From Diphasiastrum complanatum (taxonomy: Eukaryota > Streptophyta > Lycopodiopsida > Lycopodiales > Lycopodiaceae), in assembly GCA_029204225.1 (NCBI GenBank), contig CM055098.1, positions 21,303,097 to 21,367,096 of the forward strand: a stretch of DNA of 64,000 nucleotides, written 5' to 3'. The translations under genes and the position numbers were made by a program. How positions within the stretch are numbered: position 1 is the stretch's first letter; the number at the start of each line of letters is the position of its first letter. Positions 1-11,709 of the stretch are shown piece by piece. A model generated the notes under the pieces. It saw only the letters and a list, made by a program, of their open reading frames with translations, ran no database searches and had not been told where the DNA came from.

Positions 1-1
1 A

Positions 2-1530
2 TGGATCCAAGCCATGGATCATGAGCATCAAGCACTCATCAAAAGCAACACATGGAGGTTGGTAAAGCTTCCAAAGGACAAGAAGGCAATTGGTTGTAAG
101 TGGATCTTCAAGATCAAGACAAATCAAGATGGATCAATCAACAAGTACAAGGCAAGGTTGGTGGCAAAGGGGTATGCTCAAGAATATGGTATTGACTATG
201 ATGAGACCTTTGCACCCGTGGCAAAGATGGTAACTATTCGAATCCTAATCTCTCTTGCAACTCTTTATGATTGGGATATGTGGCAAATGGATGTTACTAA
301 TGCCTTCTTGAATGGTGATCTTGAAGAAGATATTTACATGGAGCAACCCGAGGGCTATGTTTCACATGATGAGCCTAATCATGTGTGCTATCTCCAAAAG
401 AGTTTGTATGGGCTAAAGCAAGCACCAAGGAGTTGGTATGCTAAGCTCAATTCCTTCTTACTTTCTCAAAACTTTGTTATGAGTGAGTATGATCATTCTC
501 TCTACTTTAGATTGAATGAAAATGATATCACTTTACTTTTGATCTATGTTGATGACATTATCTTAAGTGGTGGTAACAATCTAGATATAGATGAAATCAA
601 GATGGCACTCAAAAGAGAGTTTGAAATTCAAGATCTTGGTAAACTTCATTATATCTTAGGAATAGAGATTATTAGAACTTCTAAATCTACATTCATATGT
701 CAAGAAAAGTATGTTAACTCTATTCTAAAAAGGTTTCATATGGAAGATTGTAAAGTTGTTTCTACTCCTATGGAATCAAATGTAAAGCTAACTACAAGAA
801 GTAATGAAAGATCCTTCAAGGACATTACTCTCTATAGAAAGCTAATAGGATCTCTTATATGGTTAACCATCACAAGACCTGATCTAACTTTGTGGTTGGT
901 AAACTAAGTCAATTTATGCAAGATCCTAGTGAGGCTCATTGGAAGCTAGGAAAGAGAGTACTTAGATACATCTCGGGATCTAGAGATTTTGGCATCTTGT
1001 ATGGAGGTACTACACCTAACCTTTGTGGATTTTCAGATTCAGATTTTGCAGGTGATCAAATGGATAGGAAGTCAACAAGTGCCTTTGCAATCTATCTTGG
1101 AGATGGAGTGGTCTCATGGCTATCAAAGAAGCAACCAACTATCTCTCTATCTTCCACCGAAGCCGAGTACAAGGCATTAACAACATGCACCAAGGAGATT
1201 CTTTGGATCAAGAGGATGTTATTGGATCTTCACTTGCTGGAACCAGAGAAGACTCCAATCATACTTTGTGATAACCTTTCAGCCCAAAGCTTGGCAAGCA
1301 ATCCTGTTTTTCATGCAAGGAGCAAGCACATTGAGATTGCTCACCATTTTGTGAGAGATCAAGTCATTGCCAAAGAGGTGGAGCTTCAACATGTCTCTTC
1401 AAAGGAGTGTGTGGCTGATATCTTCACCAAACCATTGGGAAAGGACCTATATTTAATGCATAGATCTAATCTTGGAATGTGCTCAAAGACTATGTTGAAA
1501 CTAGCATCCAATGTTGAAGAGGGAGTGTGA
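2..1530 (+). pseudogene. Ty1/copia pol 3' part (reverse transcriptase and RNase H), frameshifted
   Basis: Reading begins at the window edge in frame 2, so the 5' half of the element lies outside. The first open stretch (to about 890) is a copia reverse transcriptase: the WxxAMxxE start block, KARLVAKGYAQ, the first catalytic Asp in QMDVTNAFLNG, YGLKQAPRSWY, and the YVDD catalytic box near codon 180. A one-base deletion near 886-895 shifts the frame. The second stretch (892-1530) carries the RT tail and RNase H, with SDFAGD, SSTEAEYKAL, CDN and a final FHARSKHIE block. The stop codon overlaps the first bases of the 3' LTR, as in the copia copy at 18 kb. The element would have made the replication polyprotein of a plant retrotransposon; this copy cannot because of the frameshift. 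Family assignment is firm; lineage within copia is not. Confidence 0.93.
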
Positions 1531-2180
1531 AAATTGTCAACATTTCCTAGCTAGTTTGAGGCCTAAATTGGCTAAAATTGTAAATAGTTTTGGTTCTGGA
1601 GTTTCACACGTGTGAACCAGGCCACAATGTTTTTATTTACTGTATTTTTTCAGTATGATGAAGTGTCAAACTTCATACCCTTCAAAATGAGACCATTTTG
1701 ATGTATTTTGGTCATATAAGCCATTTTTAGCTATTTTTCCTATATAGGGAATATCTAGGGTCAAGTACCTTCTAGAGAGAGGAGAGAGAGTCATCTTCCT
1801 CATCCATAAATAGTAGGGAGGTCGTGGAGAACAGGTTGGAGAAATCTTTTGTATGCTTCATTGAGATCAATAGATCATTGTCATTGTTTCTTCCTCCATT
1901 GAGAGCATTGTTGTGTGTATTGTCTTCAAGCTATTGTGTATGATCTTAGGTGCTTTCCTAAAGTGATAGGCTGATGTATTATGGACTGTATAATGCTATT
2001 TTGGGCCGCACTTGATGTTTATGGAAGTTTCCATTTGTGATAAATGCTTTTTGATCAAGTTCTTTGCATTCTAGGTAGCATAGAATGTGTTGCCAATTCC
2101 TAGCTTATGTAGTTTGGAGTGCAAGCATTCAAGCCAATGATCTTGGAGTTTAGATCCACTTAGGATCTGTATTTTTCACA
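1526..2180 (+). repeat. 3' LTR of the copia element, 655 bp
   Basis: A purine-rich tract (GAAGAGGGAG) ends at 1525 and the LTR starts TGTGAAAA. It ends TTTTCACA at 2180, so the ends form a perfect 8-bp inverted repeat, the hallmark of LTR termini. A TATATAG box lies near 1740, followed by a GA-rich leader. A 14-bp palindrome with a G-box core, TTCACACGTGTGAA, sits at 1603-1616. The 5' LTR is outside the window, so target duplication cannot be tested. Confidence 0.82.
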
Positions 2181-2425
2181 TCTTGTAGCCTCCAATGAGA
2201 CCTTCCTAATGCACCAAAAATTGGATAATTCCAGTAAACCAAGTGTGAAATTGGAATTGATCAAGTATATAAGCCTATATTAATTTTTGACCTATAAAAG
2301 ATCAATTCTACATATGCAAAAATGGAGATTTTTTAGTATAAATCAATCTAGCATGCTCTAGCATTGGTAGCTCCTCCAAATCTTTGATAAATGTGGTTGA
2401 TCCTTTCATAACCTAAAACAAAATA

Positions 2426-3000
2426 GCTCTAATACCATGTGAAGGATTTCAGATCATTCAAGATCCATTCCATGTCCTTGATCTTTGGTTACAAAAGGAA
2501 CCCCCATGTTGCAATGATCTGATCTTCTCTTTGGACCTATTCCAATGCACTTAGTACTCCCTTGAAAATCAACAAATGAAACTCAAGATGAACTATTGCC
2601 AAAATCTAAGACTGAAACACACTCTTGAAAAATTCCAGCAACTTAAAATCAAGAGATCCTATCAAATTTAGGGTTTATGTAAAAATGTAAAATATTGAAT
2701 CAAGCAAAATCTAGATATCTCATCTAATAGAATGTAGCATCCACAATCACAAGCAATTTTTTCTCCACATTCTAGTAAGTGGATTCAAATATCGTTTATC
2801 TACAAGTATTTTGACCTAAAATGATTTTAAATCACAAAGATCTAAAAACTCTACTTGAAACTACAATATTTGAGCTAGAAACACCTCCAAATCCACATAG
2901 AATTTATGGCGCCCTTAAATCCACCTCTAGATTTGGCAAATCCACCAACTTTGGCCTGCAACCTACTCTGATACCATGAGAAAAATTAGAGATCAAAACA
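2426..3000 (-). repeat. Two minus-strand copia primer-site/LTR junction remnants
   Basis: Read on the minus strand, TGGTATTAGAGC (2426-2437) and TGGTATCAGAGT (2966-2976 plus one base) each differ by one base from the initiator-Met tRNA primer site TGGTATCAGAGC used by plant copia elements. Each abuts an LTR-like edge at its plus-strand right side: TGTGAAGG from 2438 and TGAGAAAA from 2977. No gag or pol follows, so these are decayed element starts. The AT-rich DNA from 2181 to 2425 and between the two sites has no coding potential I can see. Confidence 0.5.
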
Positions 3001-3570
3001 CATTTAGTTCATCAATGATCTTTAGCCAAATTTGGTTGCACATCTAGAAATAGCTAGAAGATAGAAATCACTACTTTATGCATGCTAGAACTTAGAAATG
3101 CATAAAGATCTGATCATAAACACTTAGATATGACTGAGTACTATCCTTTTCTATAAATCATCATTACAGTACTATGCTTAACACGTTTGAAAGCTAGATC
3201 AACCATAAAATCAACATTCTACACATAGGAACTCAAGATATCAAGAGAGAAACACATGAGATGGACATAGAAACACAAGAGATGAATTCCACCGGCCAAA
3301 CAGGTTGCCCGAAGGGATTCATTAAAGGACTCGGCAAGAACCGATGGTCTGCATTCAGTGGCCCGATAGGCTTGTTTGTGAAGCCCGACGGGATGTTTCT
3401 CTCTCTCAAGAGCCTATAAATACTCAGTTTCATTGTTTATTGTTAATATAAGCCAGCTTAGCGCTTGAAAAAGAGTGCTTAAAGCTAAAGTCACTCTTGT
3501 TTGGCCATAGAGATCATTATATATATTTTCTGGACCTTAATTTGTTATTTAGAAAGTGTTTAGGGTTTAG
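3001..3570. other. Non-coding stretch, possible LTR-type promoter
   Basis: There is no recognisable gene. A TATA-like box, CTATAAATA, lies at 3414-3422 on the plus strand after a more GC-rich 120 bp, which resembles the U3/R part of an LTR. No partner copy was found in the window, so the assignment is speculative. Confidence 0.25.
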
Positions 3571-4068
3571 AAAATATTATTTTGGAAAGTCTATTCTTGT
3601 CACCTTCATGACTGGGGTAGTTGCTTTTCTTGATGATATTTAGAAACGATGTACATTGTTGGGTCATTATCTCTATGTTTGGGACCAATTGGCTCTCAAT
3701 TTCACATCAATAGTGTATGATTTTTTTGTTCCAACCAATCTTGATATAGGGTTCATAAAATATTTATTTTGAACAGTCTATTCTTGTCAACTTCATGACT
3801 TGGGTAGTTGCTTTTCTTGATGATATTTAGAAATGATGTACATTGTTGGGTCATTATCTCTATGTTTGGAATCAATTGGCTATCAATTTCACATCAATAG
3901 TGTCTCATTTTTTTGTTCCAACCATAAAATATTTATCTTGGAAAGTCTATTCTTGTCAACTTCATGACTTGGGTAGTTGCTTTTCATAATGATATTTAGA
4001 AACGATATGTACATTGTTGGATCATTATCTCTATATTTGGGATCAATTGGCTCTCAATTTCACATCAA
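3571..4068. repeat. Tandem repeat, three copies of about 143-186 bp
   Basis: Three head-to-tail copies start at 3571, 3757 and 3926, each with an AAAATATTA-type opening. Each then has the same blocks in the same order: TCTATTCTTGTC, CTTCATGACT, GTAGTTGCTTTTC, GATGTACATTGTTGG and CAATTTCACATCAA. The third copy ends at about 4068 and is shorter. Copies differ by scattered substitutions and small indels. No coding function is visible. Confidence 0.85.
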
Positions 4069-4328
4069 AAGCTAACTACAGTTTACAATGCAACGTTTCT
4101 TTTTGGGCAGTTTAATAGTGTTCCTTTTATAGACTTTGGTATCTGCTCCTCGCAAAGAAATGTAGGTTGTTGTTTGTTAGTGGATCATTATATTGTTAAT
4201 AACTTAATATATTTCGGCCTTTAGGATCCATATTCTCCATCTAGTTTTTCAATTCCTTTATCATGAGTGATTCAACGCCCCAACCTAATACATCACAGAT
4301 CACTACTGATATTTTTTTACAGCGCATG

Positions 4329-5375
4329 GTATGCATGTTGAAACTACTTGGTGAAACAAGATTTTGCACACACTTTTACTTACGTAATCACTACTCCGAA
4401 ATAAAACCGAAATCATGGAGGCTTTTGTCTATACATTATTCTCTGATTGGGAGGAAGGTCAAGTGATGAGAGTGAAATTGAAAGTCGAGGCTTTGTGTAC
4501 AAAGCTTGCAGACTCTCACTGTTGGGATGAAGTATGTGATGCTTATCATATCATGATGCCGATAATGTATGGTGTGTGTCAATTGGACTCAAATACAAGA
4601 GAGCTTAAATGATCCACGTGAGTTACCACAGTCTGTGGTCAAGCAGTGGAGACCACTTTCAATAAGGCAAAGTGGAAAACATTGGGCAAGTACCTTCATG
4701 CACGATGGGTGTGGCACATACACTTCTCGACAATACGACTTTTTGTTGGACCCTGAATATTGGAATCAATCTTTAGGGGATCTTGAAGAGGAATTCATAA
4801 GTGATTTCTATGACGTGGTCAATTTTTTTTATAACAACGAGGACACTATAGCTCAAGTAGTTAGGGAACTTACAAAGTATAAAGAGAAGGAAGGTATTTT
4901 TGGTTCTTCTTTTGTGTAGAAGGACTATGCCAGCTTGGAAATGGTGGATGTTGAATGGAAAATCTACTCTTGCGCTTAGGTCGATCGCTATGAAGGTATT
5001 GTTGCAATGTGTAGCGAACTCCAGTTCAGAAAGGAACTGGAGTACCTACAAGTACGTATACAACACTTTGCGAAATTGACTACTGAGTGATAGGAATACA
5101 AAACTTGTGTACATGTATTTTAATCACAATATAATAAAGAGAATAGGAAGTGCTGATTATATAGAGGAGATGCCTTGGGGGATAGATGTTTCACGAGAAG
5201 AAGAGATGGAAAATCTTGGCTATCATCAAGATTGTGTGGCCATAGACTATGCAGTTGATGAAAACTTACCATTGAAGAAGACATTATGTGGTCCGACAAG
5301 AGAAAAAGAATGGCAAACTTTCTTTGAAATTGAAATACATGTATACAAAGTTTTTGAATGTAGTGGGTTTCTTTC
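4329..5375 (+). pseudogene. hAT-superfamily transposase remnant
   Basis: Pieces in three successive frames read as a plant hAT transposase of the type with a DUF659-like core and a C-terminal dimerisation domain. In order: a GETRFCTHF block (about 4345), a core piece with the PI..V.R-like helix (4415-4600), a piece with GTYTSRQYDFLLDPEYW and LTKYKEKEGIFG (4590-4917), and the dimerisation segment with SSSERNWSTYKYV (about 5020) and DRNTKLVYMYFN. An in-frame TGA lies at 5077-5079 inside the dimerisation domain, and at least three frameshifts separate the pieces. The protein would cut and paste its own element; this copy is dead. No terminal inverted repeats were found. The opening 60 codons (4263-4328) show no hAT similarity that I recognise. 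Confidence 0.75.
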
Positions 5376-5877
5376 CTTGCCTAACCTCAAACCAAGATCT
5401 AGTCAATCTAGCATCAAAGAGACGAAGTTAGTTGTCACGCGTAGGTTGTTCCCATGAGAGCGATAGTATAGTTCAGATTTCAACATGAATGGAAGACACA
5501 AATCTAACTCTAACATCCATTAACACTACTCATCTAGAAGATAGCTTACTCTTTCTCTCTCTTCCTTTCTCTCTCATAAAAAGTATAATAACATACAATC
5601 ACAATAACAATCAGATCCAACAATTAGCAAAACACAAATAAAGCATGAGAGATGGAGGAAAAGTGATAGAAAGCAAAGACATTCATCAATCCATTTATGA
5701 AGAGAACCAATCTGCTTTATTGAAATGAAGAAATGAACATGTGTAGAAACGCGAGTTGGTCCCTTTTTATAATAGAGAGGAGGACCCTGGCCTCTGAATC
5801 CTAATGGTCCATTCTTGCCTCTTTTTTTATTCAAATTTAAAAAAGTGTGGGAACCATCAAAATTGGAGGAAAACCCA
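5375..5877. repeat. Direct repeat copy 1 (503 bp)
   Basis: It starts CCTTGCCTAACCTC and ends in GGAGGAAAACCCA. It is repeated in the same orientation at 6094-6655. It includes a CT-rich tract (about 5545-5575) and ATAATAACATACAATC. Small open frames on its minus strand are conserved only by DNA similarity and do not look coding. It follows directly on the hAT remnant. It could be an LTR pair or a tandem duplication; no TG...CA ends were seen. Confidence 0.8.
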
Positions 5878-6093
5878 ACTTTATTCACTAACTTGACATT
5901 TAGGCCCTACGACATTAAGGTCCCGCGAAAAAGGCCTAAAGTCCTTTTATTGACTTTCTAATTAATCAAATAACTATGTGATCATCGGGTTGGACTTACA
6001 CACGTAGGGTGCCAAATCCCTCTCACTTATTAACTAGGGTTAGGGTTGCCTTGCCTTGACTTATTAACTAGGGTCAGGGTTAGGGTTGCCTTG
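5878..6093. other. Spacer between the direct repeats
   Basis: This is a 216-bp unique segment. Its right end has two short duplicated TTATTAACTAGGGT...GCCTTGCC blocks containing TAGGGTTAGGGTT, which is telomere-like but too short to be a telomeric array. Confidence 0.6.
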
Positions 6094-6655
6094 CCTTGCC
6101 TAACCTCAAACCAAGATCTAGTCAATCTAGCATCAAAGAGACGAAGTTAGTTGTCACGCGTAGGTTCGTTCCCATGAGAGCGATAGTATAGTTCAGATTT
6201 CAGCATGAATGAAAGATCCACATCTAACTCTAACATCCATTAACCCTAAACATTAACACTACACATCCCTTAACACTACAATTCATTAATACTATGCATC
6301 CACAACAAAGATAGCTTACTCTTTCTCTCTCTCCCTTTCTCTCTCCCTTTCTCTCTCATAAAAAGTATAATAACATACAATCTCAATAACAATCAGATCC
6401 AACAATTAGAAAAACCAAAGAAAGCATGAGAGATGGAGGAAAAGTGGTAGAGAGCAAGGACATTCATCAATCCATTCCTGAAGAGAACCAATCTGCTTTA
6501 TTGAAATGAGAAAATGAGCATGTGTAGGAACTCGAGTTGGTCCCTTTTTATAATAGAGACGACTCTGGCCTCTGAATCCTATTGGTCCATTCTTGCCTCT
6601 CTTTTTATTTAAATTTAAAAAAGTGTGGGAACCATCACAATTGGAGGGAAACCCA
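6094..6655. repeat. Direct repeat copy 2 (562 bp)
   Basis: Same unit as 5375-5877, longer because of an extra block at about 6240-6305 rich in CATTAACACTAC-like motifs and a longer CTCTCCCTTT tract. The two copies differ by scattered substitutions, so the duplication is not very recent. Confidence 0.8.
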
Positions 6656-6960
6656 GTTGTTTCTGATATCATCGTTCTGACAGTGTCCAAGTTTGAAACG
6701 TCCTTTTTTGACATCTGACCTATGAGTTGCGAGGACCACCTCAGTAGAGATTGTGTCATTTATCTCTTTTAATTGCACACCACTGGGATTGGCCCACTCA
6801 GATATACGAGCATCCATTCTAGTCATCTCATTGATATTAGTTCCTTCAACTATGGCTTTCTACCGCTCGTATGTTTTTTTTTGTCTCTCTATCCATGGAG
6901 CCGCTAGTTTCTTCGGAGGCCATATCACCTGCAAGGCTGCAAATTTTAAAACTCTCATAT
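6635..6960 (-). pseudogene. Unrecognised coding remnant
   Basis: The minus strand starting near 6925 reads MASEETSGSMDRETKK. After a frame change in an A-run it continues as IVEGTNINEMTRMDARISEW and then a hydrophilic stretch with KEINDTISTEVVLATHRSDVK. It looks protein-like (charged, helical, few stops) but I do not recognise a family. It lies 270 bp downstream of the kinase-like remnant on the same strand and might be a later exon or an unrelated fragment. Confidence 0.25.
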
Positions 6961-7229
6961 TTTGCAACTTGCAAGTAATGCACAAATTTATGATATAACT
7001 TCTAGTTTAGAAATACCACATAATTCCATATCGATTTAATATCACATAATTCCATATTGATTTAAACTTCAAACATATCAAAAAATAAGCTTATAAAAAA
7101 ATAAGTTTGCAATCATGTTGCTTGAAAATATCACAACATGTTATATTCATTTATTGTTTCTTGTACATAGTATCTCAATATTTAAAATGTATAAAATGCA
7201 GGCATCATTTCGGCTAGTGGCTAAAGATA

Positions 7230-7736
7230 CTACTCTGGATGCAGGTCAAATCTCTTAAGATTATTATCTAAATTTTCTAAAAGAAAATTTGCATGCTTAT
7301 CAGCAATATGATATTCTTTTGTGACGATATATTTGATATGATCTGCATTGGCTCCTGCAAGACTCTGCTTCCAAGCAGGATGGTGCAACGCACAAAACTC
7401 CTTACAAAATGTGATAAGTTGATCAGTGATCAGCCATGCCACTGATCAAGTGTCCGTAGCTCTCATCATGTACATGTGGTTGCAATCCAACAACTCAGGA
7501 GCTAACCATGGCCTAAGCGCATGGGTTGTCGGATTGGCCACCCAAGATTTTTTTTATTCGTATTGAACCCTTATTGCCATTCCCCAATCAATGAAACCAA
7601 TCCTAGGATGCAACTGGTTGGTGAAATTGATCATGACATTAGCTGCATGCAAATCACAATGCAACAAGAATTCATGATGTGCAAATGCCATGGTTTGTAC
7701 CAAGGCATGTGAGAAATTCAATGTTGTTAAAGCCAT
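7230..7736 (-). pseudogene. Protein-kinase-like C-lobe fragment with two stops
   Basis: One minus-strand frame runs from 7736 to 7230. It carries a catalytic-loop signature HCDLHAANVMI (the HxDxxxxN pattern), a metal-binding loop RIGFIDWGMA (DWG in place of DFG), an APE-like motif RPWLAPELL, and a following helix VAWLITDQL, in the order and spacing of a eukaryotic kinase C-lobe. Two in-frame stops interrupt it: TAA just after the DWG segment (about 7551-7553) and TGA before VAWLITDQ (about 7446). The N-lobe is not visible upstream, where a TAG directly precedes the first Met. It may be a former exon behind a ...TAATAG acceptor. The substrate class cannot be told; kinase-like fold assignment is by motif only. 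Confidence 0.5.
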
Positions 7737-8183
7737 CTATTAATCAACAGACAGATGTACGTAGAGACTTGAGAAGAATTTTTCTTTGATCGGCCATATT
7801 TTTTGCGAAAAAATTTAACGAGTGAATGCTAGAAAATTGAATTTACTAGGTTAAATTTAGTTACAATAACAAATTTCATTTGATAACAAATGCTAAAATA
7901 ACAAATATCATCTGGTGAAAAATCATATTTACTAGATGTTAAGAATAACAAATCTCGCCTCATAATAAATCTCACTTCATAATTGAGTTAATGAGTTACT
8001 AAGGCTAGAAATATCAAATTGTAAGCACGTGTTGTAATTGAAATATGAAATACAAAATTGATATCTATTGTATCACATACAGAAATATAAACATATATTA
8101 AAAATATTGAAATTGAAATATTTATACAATCTTAATTCTTCACCCAACAAACATAGAATGCACACAATTCTTAAATAATAAGC
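7737..8183. other. AT-rich intergenic DNA
   Basis: Strongly AT-rich with short AACAAAT(C/T)TCA repeats around 7870-7990. No gene, RNA or transposon end was recognised. Confidence 0.6.
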
Positions 8184-8900
8184 ACGCAACAGACAACCAT
8201 CATAGTTATAGATTCATCAATAGCACAAAGCCCAGTGAATAGTCATGGACCAAAGATGAATCAATAATTATCACGTACACAAATGATTATTGTAAATCCA
8301 TCAATAGCACCTAGCCAAGTGAATAGTTGTGCACCAAAAATGAATCTAAAATAATCACAAACTTGAGACTAATCATGCAACAAACAACCATGATAGTTAT
8401 AGATTCATCAATAGCACCAGCCAAGTGAATAGTCATGCACCAAACATGAATCAATAATTATCACGTAAACAAATGACTTTTGTAAACCCATCAATAGCAC
8501 CTAGCCAAGTGAATAGTCGTGCACCAAAAATGAATCTAAGATAACCACAAACTTGAGACTAATCATGCAAAAAACAACCATGATAGTTATAGATTTATCA
8601 ATAGCACCTAGCCAAGTGAATAGCCGTGTACCAAAGATGAATCAATAATTATCACGTACACAAGTGGTTATATAGCACCTAGTCAAGTGAATAGCCGTGC
8701 ACCAAAATGAATCTAAAATAATCACAAACTTGGGACTACTCATGCAACAAACAACCATGATAGTTATAGATTCATCAATAGCACCTAGCCAAGTGAATAG
8801 CCGTGCACCAAAGATGAATCAATAGTTACCACGTACACAAATGATTATTGTAAATTCATTAATACTACCTAGCTAAGTGAATAGTCGTGCATGCCACCAT
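8184..8900. repeat. Tandem array, about 189-bp units built of two related half-units
   Basis: The marker block GCAAC(A)AACAACCATGATAG recurs at about 8184, 8373, 8564 and 8741, giving spacings of about 189, 191 and 177 bp. Inside each unit the block TCAATAGCACCTAGCCAAGTGAATAG.CGTGCACCAAA occurs twice. It is followed alternately by GATGAATCAATAATTATCACGTAC and AATGAATCTAAAATAATCACAAAC. The array is therefore a dimeric satellite-like repeat. No open frame runs through it. Confidence 0.85.
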
Positions 8901-8987
8901 GGGTGCATCCTCCTTATACCCCATGCATACCCACAAATAAAACCATGAAGAAATAATTCTCAAACGTATTTACTTTACAACTTTTTC

Positions 8988-9110
8988 CCTGTGTGTGTGT
9001 GTGACGTTTTATGCCGACAAACATGACATTTTTGCCAGCACACACACAAGGTCACACACATAGTTTTATACTATATATAAATATGCACACACACACACAC
9101 ACACACAATT
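8988..9110. repeat. (TG)n and (CA)n microsatellites
   Basis: A (GT)n run lies at about 8991-9003 and an (AC)n run at about 9085-9107. The short open frame across them is a by-product of the repeats. Confidence 0.8.
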
Positions 9111-9300
9111 TCATATGTATAGAGGATGTTATATTTACAAACATATATGTGCAAATTTCAAGTAGTAGCAAGATTTCCTTGTTTTTCATAATGTGAATTA
9201 CAAAAACCTTTGAGCAAGTTTGATTCTCAATAGTATTTTCATTGCAAAAACGTGAGTAGCTTTAAAATTTGCTCCATGACTTGATTATTATGTGATTTCA

Positions 9301-9523
9301 AAGTTTGGCAAGCTACAAGCCGATTTTCCATGCAAGAAGCAAGCATATTGAAGATCAAGTGTTTACAAAAGAGGTGGAGCTTCAACATGTCTCTTGCAAA
9401 GAACGTGTTGTTTATATCTTCATCAAATCTTTGGAGAAAGATTTATTTTTAATTCATAAATTAGATCTCGGCATGTGTTCTAAATCTATGTTGATAATAG
9501 CAAGCACAATGGAAGAAGTATGA
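9301..9523 (+). pseudogene. Copia RNase H/pol C-terminal tail, truncated
   Basis: The reading begins inside the last part of a copia polyprotein: FHARSKHIE, then KEVELQHVS, then a KDLFLIHKLDLGMCSKSML tail very close to the end of the copia element at 1.3-1.5 kb. About 14 codons between HIE and DQV are missing and ADIFTK has become VYIFIK, so this is a decayed fragment. Sequence after the stop (9524 on) still has LTR-like features, including TTTCACATGTGTG near 9600, which resembles the palindrome in the first LTR. Confidence 0.75.
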
Positions 9524-11496
9524 TACAATGTTTAGCTACTTCTCATGTTTATTTTTGGGCCAAATGGAGGCCGAACGTGAGTATACTATTCATCAGACGT
9601 TTCACATGTGTGTGGTTGACTACATTAGTATTATTTAATATTTTTAGATAGGTTTTAGAAGTGGTAGAATTCCACAAGATGGTTATGCAAAGAAAATATA
9701 TTTAGAACATCCCATAGTGTAGTGACCCTAATTGAAAAGAGCAATGAGAGAAGAAAAAAAAAAAGTAAAGGTTTCAAATTGGCCAAAATATATATATAAT
9801 TTTTGGCATAAAGTGAAATTTGATAAGTAAGAGCCTATGCTCATGGATTGGGAACCAGAAAATTTATGCTTGGTAGAATGAACCTATTATAGAAGCCTAT
9901 GGTTGAATGAAACACTTATTTGCAATCTAATGTTGTTGGTATTGCATGAATAACATTTATCTAGGAGAATTGTACAATTACCATTTTAATCTTTTTTATT
10001 CTTGTTGGGGTAAGTCAATACAAGTTAGGACTAACCTTATGTGGTTGGAATTTGAAGGATTAGTTCCTAAAAACTAGGCATAATACTATTTAAAAAGCTC
10101 AAAATTAGCAAGGTAGTATGAGTCAATAGATAAATAGGAAAATCTCAGTGAACCTTTGATCAGACAATGTATTTGAATAAATGTAATAATCCTCAACAAC
10201 CAAGTAATATAGCCTTAAGAATTACAGTTTTAATCACATACTAATGTTACATGATTCTCAGTTAGATATGTATACGTATAAATAGTGAGAGATTTTTTGA
10301 GATATATTATGTGGTGAATCATTGGGGGTCATAATCATTTTAGGCAATCGTAATCTTGTGGATCTGCTATGGATTACATTACTTGGGCATGCATAAGCTA
10401 GTGTTTAGAAGTAGGCTCATTGATAATAATCGTTTGGACACAATTGCTCATACATTGATAAGATATCTCAATGATAGTTTGACTTATTCATCTAAGCGGG
10501 AGATTTGAAAATAGGTTGAATTGGTGTCTAACATGTAAAGGCCTACACCTAAGCATTCAAATATTTTCAAATTAGGGTATACCAACCAAGTCAAAAGATT
10601 TGCTTTTGTGTTAGTTGAGTAATCTTACAATGTGAATCTATTCACTAGTATCATTGGTTGCTTATGAGTCACAACCATTGTACTTCAATTTAGCACTCCT
10701 TTAGAGGGTTATGTGAATAAGATACATAGGAAACTTTGGTTTGCGTTATTTTCCATTTAAAAATAAGTAGGAATGCATGGAAATTATCTCAAGAACTCGG
10801 GTGAATTTAGATATCTAGCACACTAGATCAAAACTTAAAATATAGTGATATGACATGTGCTATAACTAGAGTGGAAAGAATAAATTTATATCATATCTAT
10901 TAATAAGCATCTCAAGTTTAGTTGATTCTTATAATTTTGAAACTTTCCTCATGGAAAGATAACTTGTATGTTTATGAAGTGTACTAATATTCATGGTTTT
11001 GAACATGGTATAAAATATTCTATTAGATGAATTATGATTGATGAATCATAATTCATATTCAAAAAATTATGAATAATGAATCACAAATTAACACTTGATC
11101 ACTAGGAGAGGACAGAATGTGCAGATAATGATTCTTGAAAATGTGAGTTCTTTGTTTCCTAGTATCTTCTCTTTTATTATAGAGATTCATTGCACCTGGT
11201 GGGAATTGGATATATGATAATCTTGAAAGATCCTAAAGTAATGCAAATCGACAAGCGTTACGAATTGCCCACGTGTTATGAAGGATTGTACATATAAAGG
11301 ATTGAAATTTTGGTTTAGCAATGAAATCTTTGATGTTAATCTTTATTCACCAAGTTGAATTGCAGCATGCTTGTAGTTTAGTCTTATACGTGATATTATA
11401 CAAGTAATTTGTTGTACATGGCATTTGCTTATGATGTGTCACATTTTGTTATCAATTGTTATTACAAGAACCGACGAGCATCTTAATGACAACTTC
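9524..11496. other. Intergenic DNA, no gene recognised
   Basis: AT-rich sequence without a convincing open frame. The first 120 bp probably belong to the LTR of the copia tail. The part around 10,560-10,800 shares a weak collinear resemblance with 26,140-26,370 (GCTTAT.AGTCACAAC, TTTA.AGGGTT, GGAAACTTT), suggesting an old dispersed repeat. Confidence 0.5.
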
Positions 11497-11709
11497 ACAA
11501 TAGCAGCTCGACCGACTGGGCATAATAAATTGAGAACAAGCTTGCAAAGCTGACTCCTTTATCTATATTTACAATTTGTCAACATGAAACTACATAACGG
11601 ATTGTTTTATACGTAAGTACAAGCTCATATTTGTCTATCGTCATAACGTTATTGTAGTTAAGCTTATTGAGAAGAAAACTTAACACATAAGCTGTATGTG
11701 TTGTGTTGA

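Noticed and set aside
6036-6090. Interstitial telomere repeat
   Set aside because: Only two TAGGGTTAGGGTT patches in a short duplicated phrase; not an array.
8184-8900. CRISPR-like array
   Set aside because: Units of about 189 bp with diverged halves are not short repeats with unique spacers, and the genome is plant.
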